The translations under genes were made by a program, and so were the position numbers. Positions 1-6,773 of a stretch of DNA of 16,488 bases are shown piece after piece. Each line of letters opens with the position of its first letter. Positions within the stretch are counted from its first letter, which is position 1. This DNA comes from JAWLCQ01 sp041687095. Lineage in GTDB: Bacteria; Planctomycetota; Phycisphaerae; SM23-33. The stretch lies in contig JAWLCQ010000102.1 in the NCBI GenBank assembly GCA_041687095.1, positions 1 to 16,488 of the forward strand, given 5' to 3'. Under the pieces are notes generated by a model. That model saw only the letters and a list, made by a program, of their open reading frames with translations. It was not told the DNA's origin and did no database searches.

Positions 1-50
1 GCCGTGCTGCCACGAGGGACACGGCTGCAAACGGCGCAGCCGTGGCACCC
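1..50. repeat. Terminal hairpin repeat, left contig end
   Basis: A hairpin with 9-bp perfect arms CACGGCTGC and GCAGCCGTG and a 7-base loop AAACGGC occupies 20-44. The bases before it (GCCGTGCTGCC) look like the tail of a second hairpin of the same kind. The whole segment reappears inverted at the other end of the window (16421-16488), so this is a truncated copy of a two-hairpin element. It probably marks an assembly break at a repeat. Confidence 0.8.
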
Positions 51-60
51 GGCGAGGGAA

Positions 61-203
61 TGGACGGGATGGACATCATGGACGGAATGGACGTCCGGGA
101 GAGGATGGACGGCGTTGGTCTGGGGCAGGAGGGGCCGCGGAAACCGGCGTAGGTCCTCCTGTCCATTCAGTCCATACCGTCCATACCGTCCATTCTGGTA
201 TCA
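61..203. repeat. TGGACGG-word inverted repeat
   Basis: The left arm (61-111) is built from the words TGGACGGGA, TGGACATCA, TGGACGGAA and TGGACGTCC. The right arm (about 153-203) holds the reverse complement, with GTCCATTCA, GTCCATACC and GTCCATTC. The arms would pair imperfectly into a long hairpin with a loop of about 45 bases. No coding sequence is supported here. The reading frame open across it is a by-product of the 9-base periodicity. Confidence 0.7.
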
Positions 204-268
204 TGCCCGCGTCAGGAGGCCGGATCAGTGCCGTGAGACCAACCCGGAGAGCAGGCCGCGAAGCACGC

Positions 269-298
269 TCCTCTCCGCGTCTTTGCGCCTCTGCGGCC
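269..298. repeat. CTCTGCGG-type repeat fragment
   Basis: The segment contains CCGCGTCTTTGCGCC followed by CTCTGCGG. It resembles one arm of the inverted element at 7242-7328, which also uses CTCTGCGG and CGCAGAG words. Apart from this fragment I see nothing recognisable between 204 and the ribosome binding site of the next gene. Confidence 0.45.
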
Positions 299-336
299 AG
301 TCCGTCAGTGCCCCCATCGAAGGAGAAGGTGACTTC

Positions 337-807
337 ATGACAGACCAGGACGTGCCGCCGCGGAGCGCGGCCGACGAGTCGAAGCAGTACCTCGTGATCG
401 GGGGGCTGCTGGTGTTGATCATCGCGCTGCTGGCGACGCTGTGGGTGCGGGAGCGGAGATCGCGGGTGTCGGCCGAGGCGACGGTGGTCCAGCTCCGCCA
501 GCAGCTCCAGGCCATCCAGCAACTCAGCGGGCTGCGGACGCTGGGGCAGGGCGACGAGGCGCTGCAGGAGGCGCTGCGGCAGCGGATGGAGGGAGGGGAA
601 CTCGAACCCCTCGCCCCCGGGACCGAGCCTCCCGCGCTGCCCGCCCCCGTGCAGCGCGAGGACCTGCCGTCGGAGACCGCTGAGTTCCAGGGGCGGGTCC
701 GCACCGTCTTCCGCATCAGCGAGGCGGCTGGGCGGCGGATCGGGTTTGCCCCCGGGGACGTGGTGGTGGTCCAGGAATCCCCCGCCACCGCACCCGGGGA
801 ACCGTAG
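337..807 (+). CDS. Small single-pass membrane protein of unknown function
   Basis: The protein has 156 residues. The ATG at 337 was chosen because AAGGAGAAGG lies just upstream and because the open frame before it is repeat sequence. Residues 18-38 (YLVIGGLLVLIIALLATLWV) form one transmembrane helix followed by positive residues, so the C-terminal part may be cytoplasmic. A Gln/Leu-rich stretch at about 46-65 looks like a short coiled coil. A Pro/Glu-rich linker follows, then a compact end containing VRTVFRISEAAGRRIGF and GDVVVV. I do not recognise a family. Codon third positions are nearly all G or C, which supports coding. It may be transcribed with the truncated gene beyond the gap, since both read to the right, but the repeat and gap between them prevent a firm operon call. 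Confidence 0.75.
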   Translation: MTDQDVPPRSAADESKQYLVIGGLLVLIIALLATLWVRERRSRVSAEATVVQLRQQLQAIQQLSGLRTLGQGDEALQEALRQRMEGGELEPLAPGTEPPALPAPVQREDLPSETAEFQGRVRTVFRISEAAGRRIGFAPGDVVVVQESPATAPGEP

Positions 808-814
808 CGCGAAT

Positions 815-869
815 AGGGGACAGGCACCTGCGCGGGGAACGGCGGCCCGCTCCGGCGCCAGTCCCCATG
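815..869. repeat. GGGGACAGGCACC...GCCAGTCCCC hairpin repeat
   Basis: The outer arms AGGGGACAGGC and GCCAGTCCCC are near reverse complements. The interior GCGCGGGGAACGGC-GGCCCGCTCCGG is matched by a related segment at 981-1022. The copy ends directly at the run of Ns, so the gap is bordered by this repeat family on both sides. Confidence 0.6.
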
Positions 870-879
870 NNNNNNNNNN
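870..879. other. Assembly gap (10 Ns)
   Basis: Ten consecutive Ns mark a scaffold join of probably unknown true size. The related repeats at 815-869 and 981-1022 are a plausible reason the assembler failed to close it. No reading frame should be trusted across it. Confidence 0.97.
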
Positions 880-1143
880 CTGGGCCACCACTGGCTCGCC
901 TACTTCGAGATGCTGTCGCGCGACCAGGCGCGCCTCGAGGACTCGCTGGCCCGGCTCGAGGTCTCGCCCCTGGGCGCCGGCGCGCGGGCGGGGACCGGCG
1001 TCCCGCTCCGGAGCCAGCCCCCTTTCCGCTCGCCCCAGTCTTTGCCCCGGTCTTCGCCCCGGTCTTCGCCCCGGTCTTCCGGTGTTCCGGTCCTCACCGC
1101 CGCGAGCGGGACGACTCGGGGATCGGGAACAGAACGCGCGTGA
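880..1143 (+). CDS. Partial CDS, 5' end lost in gap; C-terminal fragment of unknown protein
   Basis: The frame beginning LGHHWLAYFEMLSRDQARLE has almost exclusively G or C at third codon positions up to about 1020, which marks real coding sequence. The start lies in or before the N gap. The visible part begins with an amphipathic, charged helical stretch that could be a coiled coil. From about codon 34 the frame runs into a repeat copy (981-1022) and then a 12-bp tandem repeat giving RSSP-like units, so the natural C-terminus may have been replaced or extended by repeat DNA. The stop at 1141-1143 lies past the mreD stop, giving a 50-bp convergent overlap. The family is not recognisable. Confidence 0.5.
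   Translation: MGHHWLAYFEMLSRDQARLEDSLARLEVSPLGAGARAGTGVPLRSQPPFRSPQSLPRSSPRSSPRSSGVPVLTAASGTTRGSGTERA
981..1022. repeat. Second copy of the gap-flanking repeat
   Basis: The run GCGCGGGCGGGGACCGGC, then GTCCCGCTCCGGAGCCAG, matches the interior and right arm of the repeat at 831-866 with a few substitutions and a 2-3 base length difference. It lies inside the truncated reading frame. Confidence 0.5.
1035..1081. repeat. 12-bp tandem repeat
   Basis: The unit CCGGTCTTCGCC is repeated nearly four times. The first unit is degenerate (CCAGTCTTTGCC) and the last is cut to CCGGTCTTCCG. The length is a multiple of three, so the truncated gene's frame is kept. Confidence 0.85.
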
Positions 1144-1642
1144 GCGGGCGGAGGGCGAGGTGGACGATGGGGGTCAGGATGGCGGTATACCCGGCGATGG
1201 CGAGGGCTTGCAGGAGCATCGCCCCGTAGTCGTCCCATCCCACGTGGCGCAGGGCCAGCAGCACTTGCCCCGTCACCCACAGCCCGTGGGCGATGGCGCA
1301 GAACAGCCCCGTCAGGAGCACCCAGGTGGTGACGCGCTCCTGGAAGAGCATCTCGCGGATGCGGAAGACGAGGGAGGCGGCGAGGGCGTAGGTGACGGCC
1401 ATCGGCCCGACGGCGGTGACGGCGGACGTTCCCCCCCCGGCCGTCAGGTCCGCCAGCATGCCCAGGATCCACGCTCCGAGCATGGCGTCGGTGGCGGTGC
1501 GGACGTGGAGGCAGACGAAGACGGCGGCGGCGGCGAGCAGGTCGGGGCTCGCCCACCCGTGTCGGACGGCGAGGAGGTGCCCGACGGTCGTCTGCAGGAC
1601 GGTGAGGGCGTAGGCGAGGATGAGGAAGAGGACCCAGCGCAT
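1094..1642 (-). CDS. mreD: Rod shape-determining protein MreD
   Basis: MreD is an integral membrane partner of MreC, MreB, PBP2 and RodA in the elongasome that drives lateral peptidoglycan synthesis. The product has 182 residues, close to the usual length of the family, and consists mostly of hydrophobic helices. It begins MRWVLFLILAYALTVLQTTV and includes the segment GMLADLTAGG typical of MreD. The ATG was chosen because it overlaps the mreC stop by one base (TGATG) and because GGGGAGCGG lies upstream as a ribosome binding site inside mreC. The assignment rests on topology, length and synteny with mreC, since MreD sequences are poorly conserved. It is the last gene of the mreC-mreD unit and ends against the convergent partial gene. 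Confidence 0.88.
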   Translation of the reverse strand: MRWVLFLILAYALTVLQTTVGHLLAVRHGWASPDLLAAAAVFVCLHVRTATDAMLGAWILGMLADLTAGGGTSAVTAVGPMAVTYALAASLVFRIREMLFQERVTTWVLLTGLFCAIAHGLWVTGQVLLALRHVGWDDYGAMLLQALAIAGYTAILTPIVHLALRPLTRVLFPIPESSRSRR

Positions 1643-2634
1643 CAGCCGCTCCCCGCGGTCTGGAGGGTGAGGGGGTGGAGGATGAACACGTCGCGGAGGG
1701 TGCTCATGTCGGCGGCGGGGGCGACGATGACGGTGACGTAGCGGCGGTCCTGGTGGTCGGGCTCGACGCGTTCGACGGTGCCGATGTAGAGTTCGATCTC
1801 GGCGAAGGCCCCGTCGGGGTAGGCGTACACGTAGTCGCCGGGGCGGATCTCGTGGAGGGCGGAGACCTTGGGCAGGACGAGGCGGGCCACGCCGTCGCCC
1901 TGGCCCCAGGCGTCGATGGGGCGGTTGTTCTCGGGGGTGAGCATGAGTTCGGCCGCGTCCCCGGACAGGTCGCGGACGAGGCGGGAGTGCTGGGCGTCGA
2001 TGCGGCGGCGGACGCGGGCGCGGAGGCGGAACTCGCGGTCGGTGACGAGGCGGAGGCGGGCGGTGAAGGAGCGGGTCTCCTCGGTGAGGGTTCCGAGGAA
2101 GTAGGCGGCGTTGACGACGGCGAGGCGTTTGGGGAGGGCCTTGGAGCAGTCGTGGACGATCTGGCGGGTGGTGACGGGGGCCCCGGCGAGGAGGCGGGCG
2201 CTTTGGCCGGGATTGAGCACCCGCATCTGCCCGTAGGGCAGGGACTCCAGGGCCACCACGCGGGCGGGGATGAGTTCGCACTTGAGGTCTTCGAGGGGCC
2301 CGTAGTTGTAGCGGAAGTTGGTGGCGGTGCGGGCGATGTCGCGGGAGCGTTCGGAGCGGGTCTGGAGGCGTTGGACGACGAGTTCGAGTTCCTCGACGCG
2401 GGAGCGGAGGGCGTCGGCCTCCCGCGGGCTGAGCCCGCGCCCCCCCAGCGCCTGCAACCGCGCCCGCAGCGTGGTCTCGACGTACATGCTCCCGTCGGCG
2501 AAGGGCGCCAGGGCAAGATGCGTGACATCCCGCAGCCGCTCGGTGAGTGCGTGCGGCACCAGCGCGAGCGCCACCGACAGCAGCATGGCGGCCGCCAGTA
2601 CGTTCCGTCGGGTGATCTTGGAGCGAAAGTCCAT
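1642..2634 (-). CDS. mreC: Rod shape-determining protein MreC
   Basis: MreC is a periplasmic scaffold that links the MreB cytoskeleton to PBP2 and activates it. The product has 330 residues, normal for the family. A basic N-terminus is followed by one membrane helix (about residues 12-29), a coiled coil (about 70-95, READALRSRVEELELVVQRL) and a beta-rich C-terminal region with RPGDYVYAYPDG and an EIELYIGTVERVEPD segment matching the MreC core. The more usual GLVG motif is replaced by AYFLGTLTEE, so this is a divergent member. There is no clear Shine-Dalgarno before the ATG at 2634. A TATGAT hexamer about 30 bases upstream suggests a short leader. It is coupled to mreD by a TGATG overlap and is divergent from mrdA. 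No mreB is in the window. Confidence 0.9.
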   Translation of the reverse strand: MDFRSKITRRNVLAAAMLLSVALALVPHALTERLRDVTHLALAPFADGSMYVETTLRARLQALGGRGLSPREADALRSRVEELELVVQRLQTRSERSRDIARTATNFRYNYGPLEDLKCELIPARVVALESLPYGQMRVLNPGQSARLLAGAPVTTRQIVHDCSKALPKRLAVVNAAYFLGTLTEETRSFTARLRLVTDREFRLRARVRRRIDAQHSRLVRDLSGDAAELMLTPENNRPIDAWGQGDGVARLVLPKVSALHEIRPGDYVYAYPDGAFAEIELYIGTVERVEPDHQDRRYVTVIVAPAADMSTLRDVFILHPLTLQTAGSG

Positions 2635-2833
2635 AAGCGTCGTTCATCCGTGCGACGGGCCCATCATACCGCAACGGGGGGGCGGGCGGAAGCTTTCCGC
2701 CGCGTGCGGGGGAGCGCTTCCCTTGGAACTTCCCTCGCGAATATGCGACAATGCCCGTTCCCCCGGCATGGGCCGGCGCGGAAAGGTGGCGGATCGTAGA
2801 TTGCCCTGTGGCGGGCGGTGGCGGCGGAGTGCT
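2635..2833. promoter_or_regulatory. Divergent mreC / mrdA promoter region
   Basis: This 199-bp region separates two divergent elongasome units. On the minus strand TATGAT (2668-2663) is a good -10 candidate for mreC, with only a weak -35. On the plus strand TTGGAA (2723-2728) and GACAAT (2747-2752) with an 18-base spacer are a weak promoter candidate for mrdA. Between them lies a perfect inverted repeat, GGCGGAA (2685-2691) and TTCCGCC (2695-2701), that could be an operator. All promoter calls are inferred by eye. Confidence 0.4.
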
Positions 2834-4780
2834 ATGTACGTCTGGCGGATACGCATCTTCTTCGGTCTGGCCTTCCTGGCCTTCGCCCTGCTCATCGGCA
2901 AGCTGGGCGTGCTGCAGATTGGCCACGGGCGGGAGCTGCGGGTGCAGTACGAGGAGACGCTCCGGGACTTCCAGTGGCCCGCGGCGGTGCGGGGGAGCGT
3001 CATGGACCGCCACGACCGCATCCTCGCCATCGACCGCCCCAGCCGCGACCTGTGCCTGGCGTACAAGTTCCTGACGGGCGACGCGGACTGGATCGCGGGG
3101 GAGGTGCGGCGGATCGCGAAGGCCGAGGGCGTTTCGCGGGAGGAGGCGCGGCGGATCTACGGCCAGCGGTCCGAGCACACCTGGGCCCTCGCCCGCTACC
3201 TCGCCCAGCAGCGCCAGGTGGACCTCGACGCCGCCGTCGCACGCATCGTGCGGCGGATCCGCCGGATCCGCGAGCACACCGGGTGCCCCATCCGCGAGGA
3301 GAAGTGGATGCACCCCGTCGTCCGCGCCCTCGACGAGGGCACCGCCCTCGCCATCGAGGCCGAACTCCACGAGAACCGCACCGTCGGGGCCGAGATCCGC
3401 CCCTCCCACCATCGCTACTACCCCTACAACGACCTCGCCTGCCACATCATCGGCCGCACCGGGGAAGTCAGCGCCGAGGAGATGGAAGCGGAGAACCTCA
3501 CCGAGTTCGACGCCCCCTGGATCCCCCGCATGCGATGGAACTACCAGGGCGGGGACATCCTGGGCAAGAGCGGGATCGAGAAACTCGCCGAGAGCATCCT
3601 CCGCGGCGTCCGCGGGTACGAACTGCGGAAGCGCGTGGACGGGCGGTACGAGATCCTCGAGAGTGCCCCGGCCAAGGACGGAAACGACGTGCACCTCACG
3701 CTGGACATCAAGCTCCAGGAGGCCCTCACCGAACGCCTGCGGGCCACGGGGCGCAACGGCGCGCTCGCCGTGCTGTCCCTCCCCCGCAACGAGGTGCTCG
3801 CCCTCGTCTCCGTCCCGACGTACGACCTGAACACCTACGCCCGCGACTGCGAGAAACTCTTCGAGGACGACCTGGACTTCCCGCTGATCCACCGCGCCGT
3901 CGCCCGCGGGTACGAACCGGGCTCCACCGCCAAACCCCTCTCCGCCCTCGCCGCCCTCGCCGCCGGGAAGGCCACCCTCCACACCACGCACCACTGCGCG
4001 GGGAGGCTGTTCCCGGGGGTGGACATGTGGAAGTGCTGGATCCACAAGCACGGCGGGCACGGGAGCCTCAACGTCGTCGACGCCCTCAAGCACAGCTGCA
4101 ACGTCTTCTTCTACCGTGCGGGGGAAGCGGTGGGCCCGCTCCGCCTGGCGGATTACTACGCCCTGTTCGGCTGGGCGGACGCGCCGGGGACCGGACTGCT
4201 GGAGGAGAAGCCCGGGAAGGTCCTGCCCACGCCCGAGGACCTCCGCCAGCGCAGGGAGACGATGGGCGCCGGCGTGGCCCGCGGGGCGGCCATCGGGCAG
4301 GGCTACGTGCTCGTCACCCCCCTGCACGTCGCCAACGCCATCGCCGCCATCGCCCGCGACGGGCTCTGGCTGCCCCCGCTGCTGACGCTCGAGGACCTCG
4401 GGGCGCACCCGCAGGGGCGGCAGCTCCCGTTCGCCCCCGAGCACCTGCGGGCGGTGCAGAGCGGGATGTACAAGGTGGTCAACGAGAGCGGGGGGACGGC
4501 GTACAAACGCTTCCGCGAAGCCCGCCTCGGGATCGAGATCTGCGGCAAGACCGGGACGGCCCAGACCTCCAAGCAGGTCCGCCGCAATCCGCAGACCGGG
4601 CAGATGGAGGTCGTCCGCGACGGGGACATGTGCTGGTTCGCCGGGTACGCCCCCGCCAAGAACCCCCAGATCGCCTTCGCCATCGTCCTCGAATACGGCG
4701 ACGCCGGCGGCGGCGGCGAGGCGGGGCCGGTGGCCATCGATCTCATTCGGGCGCTGATGGAGTTTGGATATCTGCGGTAG
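2834..4780 (+). CDS. mrdA: Penicillin-binding protein 2, peptidoglycan DD-transpeptidase
   Basis: This class B PBP cross-links new peptidoglycan during cell elongation, with RodA as its glycosyltransferase partner. The product has 648 residues, typical of PBP2. An N-terminal membrane anchor (about 5-24, IFFGLAFLAFALLIGKL) is followed by the dimerisation region with RGSVMDRHDRILA, a linker, and the penicillin-binding domain. The active-site motifs are all intact: S364-T-A-K367 in PGSTAKP, S421-C-N423, and K572-T-G-T575 in CGKTGTAQ. The final YLR and acidic DGDMCWFAGYAP segments fit the family. The ATG at 2834 was chosen for CGGAG four bases upstream and because it directly precedes the anchor. 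Upstream in-frame Met codons lie in non-coding or antisense mreC sequence. rodA follows after a 499-bp repeat block. Confidence 0.96.
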   Translation: MYVWRIRIFFGLAFLAFALLIGKLGVLQIGHGRELRVQYEETLRDFQWPAAVRGSVMDRHDRILAIDRPSRDLCLAYKFLTGDADWIAGEVRRIAKAEGVSREEARRIYGQRSEHTWALARYLAQQRQVDLDAAVARIVRRIRRIREHTGCPIREEKWMHPVVRALDEGTALAIEAELHENRTVGAEIRPSHHRYYPYNDLACHIIGRTGEVSAEEMEAENLTEFDAPWIPRMRWNYQGGDILGKSGIEKLAESILRGVRGYELRKRVDGRYEILESAPAKDGNDVHLTLDIKLQEALTERLRATGRNGALAVLSLPRNEVLALVSVPTYDLNTYARDCEKLFEDDLDFPLIHRAVARGYEPGSTAKPLSALAALAAGKATLHTTHHCAGRLFPGVDMWKCWIHKHGGHGSLNVVDALKHSCNVFFYRAGEAVGPLRLADYYALFGWADAPGTGLLEEKPGKVLPTPEDLRQRRETMGAGVARGAAIGQGYVLVTPLHVANAIAAIARDGLWLPPLLTLEDLGAHPQGRQLPFAPEHLRAVQSGMYKVVNESGGTAYKRFREARLGIEICGKTGTAQTSKQVRRNPQTGQMEVVRDGDMCWFAGYAPAKNPQIAFAIVLEYGDAGGGGEAGPVAIDLIRALMEFGYLR

Positions 4781-4788
4781 TGGTGCGC

Positions 4789-4870
4789 AAATCCGGAGCG
4801 GGAAATCCGAAGCACGAAATCCGAAATTCGAAACGAATTCAAAACCCGAAATGCGAATGACCAAAACGCA
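4789..4870. repeat. AAATCCGAA-word repeat, left arm
   Basis: The words AAATCCGAA, GCACGAAATCCG, AAATTCGAAAC, GAATTCAAAAC and CCGAAATGCGAA follow one another with a period of about 8-10 bases. The region is much more AT-rich than the flanking genes. The reverse-complement arm lies at 5161-5230, so the two enclose the rest of the mrdA-rodA gap. Confidence 0.8.
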
Positions 4871-4941
4871 GGAAATGACGAGTCGCCCTGATCTCCGGAC
4901 CGACAGCGGAAGCGAGCGTTTCTGTCATTTGGATGACCGGT

Positions 4942-4989
4942 CACGCCTTCGCAGATCCGCCTGTGGTCCGCCGAAGGCGGAAAGGCGTG
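4942..4989. repeat. Nested hairpin CACGCCTT...AAGGCGTG
   Basis: The outer arms CACGCCTT (4942-4949) and AAGGCGTG (4982-4989) are perfect 8-bp complements. An inner hairpin TCCGCC-GAA-GGCGGA occupies 4967-4981. It lies between mrdA and rodA inside the larger inverted structure. It could act as a terminator-like structure but has no T-run. Confidence 0.55.
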
Positions 4990-4994
4990 GATAG

Positions 4995-5130
4995 AAGAAG
5001 CAGCCCCGAAGAAAGGGATTACGCAGATTATGGGATTGAACAGATGAGGAAAAGGACATCGCTTCCTCTCTCTCTTCTGTGTAATCCCGAAATCTGTGTA
5101 ATCCCCTTCTCTCCGGCTGTTTCTTCAGGC
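4995..5130. repeat. GGGATTACGCAGATTA inverted repeat element
   Basis: The left half carries GAAGAAAGGGATTACGCAGA, then TGGGATTGAACAGATGAGGA and GGACATCGC. The right half, read as reverse complement, carries GAAGAAACAGCC, GAAGGGGATTACACAGATT, GGGATTACACAGAAG and GAGGAAGCGATGTCC. The two halves therefore form one long imperfect inverted repeat with its centre near 5058. There is no supportable gene in it. Confidence 0.75.
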
Positions 5131-5160
5131 TGCCGTCGCCGCATGCAAAGGCGTGAACGG

Positions 5161-5230
5161 TTTAGGGTTTCGTGCTTCGAATTTGGGATTTGTTTCGGAT
5201 TTCGAGTTTCGGATTTCGGATTTCGGACTT
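5161..5230. repeat. AAATCCGAA-word repeat, right (inverted) arm
   Basis: The segment TTTCGTGCTTCGAATTTGG, then TTTCGGATTTCGAGTTTCGG, ATTTCGGATTTCGGAC is the reverse complement of the word pattern at 4789-4870. The arms flank the nested elements at 4942-5130. When translated in the rodA frame it gives the FRIS/FGFRIS words typical of such repeats, which is why the open frame upstream of rodA should not be taken as coding. Confidence 0.8.
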
Positions 5231-5231
5231 T

Positions 5232-5251
5232 GCCAGGCGGGTTGGCCTGGC
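5232..5251. repeat. Short hairpin upstream of rodA
   Basis: GCCAGGC (5232-5238) and GCCTGGC (5245-5251) pair perfectly around the loop GGGTTG. The hairpin ends 28 bases before the rodA start codon, so it would lie in the leader if transcription starts upstream. Confidence 0.6.
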
Positions 5252-5279
5252 GCAACGTAGAGCGGCAGTCAGGCTGACA

Positions 5280-6623
5280 ATGTTCGAAGGTCTCAGACGT
5301 TATCTCCGCTACACGAGTTGGCCCGTCATCGGGGCGATGGTCGCCCTGTTGATCGTGGGCGTGGTCGCCATTCGCACCAGCGAGGGCGTCGACGTCACGC
5401 TGCGCGGGCACAGCGGCAAGCAGATCGCCTTCGGGGCCATCGGGCTGGGGGTGTTCGTCGTCGCCACCCTCATCCCGTATCGCCGCCTCGGCCCCCTCGC
5501 GTACCCGCTGTTCGCCCTCACGCTGGGGCTGCTCGTCCTCGTGCTCTTTCTCCCCGCCATCCGCGACGCCCGCCGCTGGATCGACCTCAAGGTCATCCAA
5601 CTCCAGCCCTCCGAAGTCGCCAAGCTCACCTACATCCTCATGCTCGCCTGGTACCTCCGCGAGCGCGACAACTACCGCCGCCTCACCGGGCTCATCGTGC
5701 CCTTCGTCCTCACGCTCATCCCGGCCGTGCTGATCCTCAAGGAGCCCGACCTGGGCACGTCGCTGCTGCTGTTCCCCACGCTGTTCTTCATGCTCTTCGT
5801 CGCCGGGGCGAAGCTCAAGCACCTGCTGGGCGTGCTCGCCGTCGTCGCCCTGCTGCTGTTCACCCCGCTCCCGCAGGCCCGCGACAACACCATGGGCGAG
5901 CACGAGTGGCGGACGCGACAGTCGCTGGCGTACTGGGCGGGGGAGGAGCGGATCGTGACGGCCGCCCCGCTGGCGAAGATGAAGAACCACCAGATCCAGC
6001 GCATCGCCGGGTGGCTGCGCCCCGACGACGACACCAGCGGGCGGAGCTTTCAGCTCTACTGGTCCCGCCTCGTCCTGGGCAGCGGGCACGTGAGCGGGCG
6101 CGGTGACTGGAACAACGCCGACGACTACTTCCGCGTCCTGCCCGACGACCACACCGACTTCATCTTCAGCGTCATCGGGGGGCAGTGGGGATTCCTCGGC
6201 TGTTTGGGCGTGCTGGCGTGCTACGGGGTGATCTTCCTGGCGGGGATCGAGATCGCCCTGGCCACCTACGACGGGTTCGGGCGGCTGCTGGCGGTGGGGG
6301 TGCTGGCGCTGCTGCTGTCGCAGATCTTCATCAACGTGGGCATGACCACCGGGCTCATGCCCATCACTGGGATGACCCTCCCGCTGGTGAGCTACGGGGG
6401 ATCGTCGCTGGTGGTGAACTGCGCGGCGTTGGGGCTGCTGGTGAACGTCGGGCAGCGCCGCCCGATCCTGCTGGGCAAGCGGCCCTTCGAGTATGGCGAG
6501 CGCAAGCCCAAGCCCCCGCGGCCCGTGGGCCCGCTGAGCGAGGACCGCGAGGCGCTCCGCAACGCCGGGCGGGCGACGGCACCCGGTAGGGCCCAACGCC
6601 CCCCGACTGCGTCGGGGGGGTGA
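5280..6623 (+). CDS. rodA: Rod shape-determining protein RodA (SEDS peptidoglycan glycosyltransferase)
   Basis: RodA polymerises lipid II into glycan strands and works with PBP2. The product has 447 residues when started at 5280, where MFEGLRRYLRYTSWPVIGAM begins just before the first membrane helix. The earlier open frame is repeat-derived. The protein is polytopic and shows SEDS hallmarks: WIDLKVIQLQPSEVAKLTYI, KEPDLGTSLLL, and LPDDHTDFIFSVIGGQWGF in which D293 corresponds to the essential Asp of the large extracytoplasmic loop. A late segment NVGMTTGLMPITGMTLPLVS is also typical. No good Shine-Dalgarno is visible. The last residues (about PGRAQRPPTASGG) are encoded by a CCCCCCGAC/GTCGGGGGG hairpin repeat, so the C-terminal tail appears repeat-derived. 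The gene is separated from mrdA by 499 bp of repeats. Confidence 0.95.
   Translation: MFEGLRRYLRYTSWPVIGAMVALLIVGVVAIRTSEGVDVTLRGHSGKQIAFGAIGLGVFVVATLIPYRRLGPLAYPLFALTLGLLVLVLFLPAIRDARRWIDLKVIQLQPSEVAKLTYILMLAWYLRERDNYRRLTGLIVPFVLTLIPAVLILKEPDLGTSLLLFPTLFFMLFVAGAKLKHLLGVLAVVALLLFTPLPQARDNTMGEHEWRTRQSLAYWAGEERIVTAAPLAKMKNHQIQRIAGWLRPDDDTSGRSFQLYWSRLVLGSGHVSGRGDWNNADDYFRVLPDDHTDFIFSVIGGQWGFLGCLGVLACYGVIFLAGIEIALATYDGFGRLLAVGVLALLLSQIFINVGMTTGLMPITGMTLPLVSYGGSSLVVNCAALGLLVNVGQRRPILLGKRPFEYGERKPKPPRPVGPLSEDREALRNAGRATAPGRAQRPPTASGG
6601..6621. repeat. CGACTGCGTCG hairpin at the rodA 3' end
   Basis: A stem of about 9 bp, CCCCCCGAC / GTCGGGGGG, with loop TGC lies over the last rodA codons and runs to the stop. 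It is the same type as the hairpin at 7353-7373 (CCCACCGAC / GTCGGTGGG), with the stem changed but still paired. It may double as a terminator-like structure, although no T-run follows. Confidence 0.65.
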
Positions 6624-6655
6624 CGTGGGAGAGCGGCGCGACTCGGCCTCTCCCG

Positions 6656-6715
6656 CCCGGTGCCGTGGTCTGCCCGGTGCCGTGGTCTGCGGAGCGAAGC
6701 GCAGCAACCACGTCC
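6656..6715. repeat. GGTGCCGTGGTCTGC tandem plus GGAGCGAAGC hairpin
   Basis: A 17-bp unit (CCCGGTGCCGTGGTCTG) occurs twice in exact tandem at 6656-6672 and 6673-6689. The second copy leads into a hairpin: CGTGGT (6681-6686) pairs with ACCACG (6707-6712), and inside it CTGCG pairs with CGCAG around a loop containing GAGCGAAG. An inverted relative lies at 12941-12981. Confidence 0.75.
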
Positions 6716-6773
6716 CATCGACGTTACACGGGATTTGGCGGACTACCTGCAGTTGAGACTTGGCTACTCAAGA

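Noticed and set aside
1094..4864. A very long minus-strand open frame of over 1,200 codons
   Set aside because: Only its last 183 codons are real (mreD). The rest runs antisense to mrdA or out of frame in mreC and is Pro/Arg-rich, as expected from GC-rich shadows.
4789..5230. CRISPR array
   Set aside because: The repeated words are 8-10 bases, contiguous and degenerate. There are no regular spacers and no cas genes.
4933..5277. Small plus-strand gene between mrdA and rodA
   Set aside because: It lies wholly in inverted repeats, and its peptide shows repeat-derived words (FGFRVSDFGFR).
5172..5279. 36-codon N-terminal extension of rodA
   Set aside because: The extension is encoded by the AAATCCGAA-type repeat and a hairpin. 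The conserved protein begins at the ATG at 5280.
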